Assembly (NCBI GenBank): GCA_021442155.1
Contig: CM038229.1
Span: forward strand, 74,234,443 to 74,298,442
DNA: 64,000 nt
From: Cymbidium sinense
Taxonomy: Eukaryota > Streptophyta > Magnoliopsida > Asparagales > Orchidaceae
Direction of reading: 5' to 3'
Part shown: positions 62,470 through 64,000 of the stretch, piece after piece
How the letters are laid out: the number at the start of each line of letters is the position of its first letter
Numbering within the stretch: position 1 is the stretch's first letter
Notes under the pieces: model-generated
What the model saw: the letters and a program-made list of their open reading frames with translations, nothing else
Told to the model about the DNA's origin: nothing
Databases searched by the model: none
Made by a program: the position numbers and the translations under genes

Positions 62470-64000
62470 TGATTAAGACACCACACAAATCTTCAGTGGT
62501 ACTTATTGAAGTGATCGGGTATGTTATTAAGGTATGAAGTACCATCTCAAAAGATGGAAGCATCACCCTACAATGGACTTAATTACCTAATAAGGACTCG
62601 TAAGGTAGATGGTTCTTTATATATTATAGAGATCTTTCCCTTACTTTAAATAGAGAGGTAAAATAGGGTCTATTTTACACTGAGTTTTTTAGCTCCATAT
62701 GGAAGCAAGCTTCCATAGTTAATTAGATCTTAAGAAATAAGAATTTCCTAAGAACACTTTTGATTAGGGTAGTCAATAAATATCTCTAAATATTTCAAAG
62801 CTAGACTATTAAAGGATTGAGTTTTAATAAAAGTCAAGTGGGAGAGGTGGAAAGACTTATTTATAGATTCTAAAGGATGATAAGTATGGAGCACTCATGA
62901 TATGAGAAAGCCTAGTAAGTGCTCTAATCTACCATATAGTGAGGTTTTACATATTTGAAAGAGAGAATTTATTTTTGTTTAAGTTAGAATCTTTATTAGA
63001 ATGGTAGGGCTTCTAGTCCATCAACACAAGATTGTGAAAATATCTAAGAGGTGAGGACTTACACTTGTAGCTCGAAGAAAACAAATAGTCTTAGAACCTA
63101 AATCTAGGATGCTTTAGCATAAGATAAAAGAATGACTTAAGCATAATAAAAAAATGGGACATAGTGGTTTGCCTCCACATGAGAGGATAAAACCATCCTG
63201 ACTCTTCTATACTTAAAAGTTCCTGGAGTGGTTGCTAACTAACACCTTCTACACTTTAAAACTATGTAGGCTAATCTTATGTATGTGCAAGATAGTTAGG
63301 CTATTATTTAACCAAAATAAAAAATTAGAGTCATAAACTCACTCTCTAAGAGACTAGATCATGGCTGGCATGAAAGCATGACTTAGACTAATGCAAAATT
63401 TACAAACTTTTATAGCATTTTGACACATTAATTTGGACAAAGGCTTAGGACAATTATGCTTATATGCATGATGAAATAATATTAAGGGCTAAATCATTGA
63501 GAGGAGGTGTTCTCCACTACTAGGGATGCGCTCAAAGGTCAAGCATTTCCTTATCATGCAAAAATGAAGACCCTCCCTATTCAAGAGTGAAATAAGATGT
63601 TATGGATGATGTTATAACATTTAACATTCAATTAATGGGTAACTAAATCTTTTATTTATCCTAATTTTAAACTTAAGTTTTAAAGTGAGGTTGTGAGTTA
63701 TACTTAAAATTTGATTATGAGTTGTTTAATAGAGGTAGAAAAATTAATTTCATCCTAAAGAGCTTACCACATCCAGGCCACACATTCAATCATCAAACTT
63801 TATGAAACCTATGAAAAATATTCCATTTCTATTGCACAAATTAAACACAATAATCAAATATTCATAAATTTTACGAAAGAATAAAAGGCCAGTGCGGCCA
63901 AGCACCACCGTACACCACAAAAAAGAAAAGAAGTTGGATATTCAAGCAACCCAGATTAGGAAAGAATATTACAATCACAATTATAATTAAATAGATGCTA
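62470..64000 (-). mobile_element. XL repeat, copy cut by window end (copy 8)
   Basis: Begins TGATTAAGACACC at 62,470 and follows the 30,833 copy in the same direction: acaatggacttaattacctaataagg (62,570), the aagcaagcttcc block (62,700), aagaggtgaggacttac (63,045), and gaataaaaggccagtgcgg (63,880). It continues past the window end. No coding sequence. Confidence 0.72.

Overview
The window is nuclear DNA of a flowering plant. The evidence is a strongly AT-rich sequence with no long intact ORF, plant-type LTR-retrotransposon relics covering most of it, a decayed plant P4-ATPase gene with GT-AG intron remains, and a plant mobile domain relic. A large-genome monocot such as a palm would fit, but nothing here fixes the species. 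I see no intact protein-coding gene, rRNA, tRNA or CRISPR array. It reads as a nested transposon graveyard.

Layout. 'XL' is a non-coding repeat of about 7.4 kb that I recognised by comparing parts of the window with each other. Its strand is given relative to the copy at 9.93-17.23 kb, called plus by convention. 1-538 is an XL end (minus). About 1.40-1.67 and 7.45-7.65 kb hold one 115-bp tandem array split by an XL copy (1.67-7.37, plus). 7.75-9.93 is the RNase H-integrase end of a Ty3/gypsy element of Tat type (minus), interrupted by XL (9.93-17.23, plus), with its RT remnant at 17.3-18.37 (minus). 19.0-21.86 is a pseudogene of an ALA-type phospholipid flippase (plus). 22.1-24.8 carries two copies of an LTR-like repeat, R2, and degenerate tandem repeats. 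24.83-25.62 is a chromovirus chromodomain plus short LTR. 25.6-30.76 is the gag-protease-RT half of a second Tat relic (plus), interrupted by XL (30.83-38.34, minus), with RNase H resuming at 38.34-38.52. A partial XL follows at 38.6-42.35, then an (AT)n tract, a plant mobile domain relic (42.66-45.0), R2 again (45.08-46.40), an XL fragment (46.63-47.05), a third Tat fragment (47.05-49.19, minus) and XL (49.22-55.19, plus). 55.19-62.05 is a Ty1/copia relic of SIRE type with gag but no visible pol. The window ends in another XL copy (62.47-64.0, minus).

Organisation. 9,787-18,369 and 29,437-38,515 are a large inverted duplication. Each arm contains the same XL insertion at the same place in a Tat pol gene, and the flippase pseudogene lies in the spacer. 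XL copies make up about half of the window. Their termini (TGTTG...CAACA) and a shared flank beside two copies suggest an exceptionally long LTR, and this is the least explained component here.

Functionally nothing works together as a pathway. The coding remains are broken by stops and frameshifts. What can be read is the order of insertions: Tat elements first, XL into Tat, then inverted duplication, then local deletions. All identifications come from reading translated motifs and comparing segments by eye; no database search was possible.
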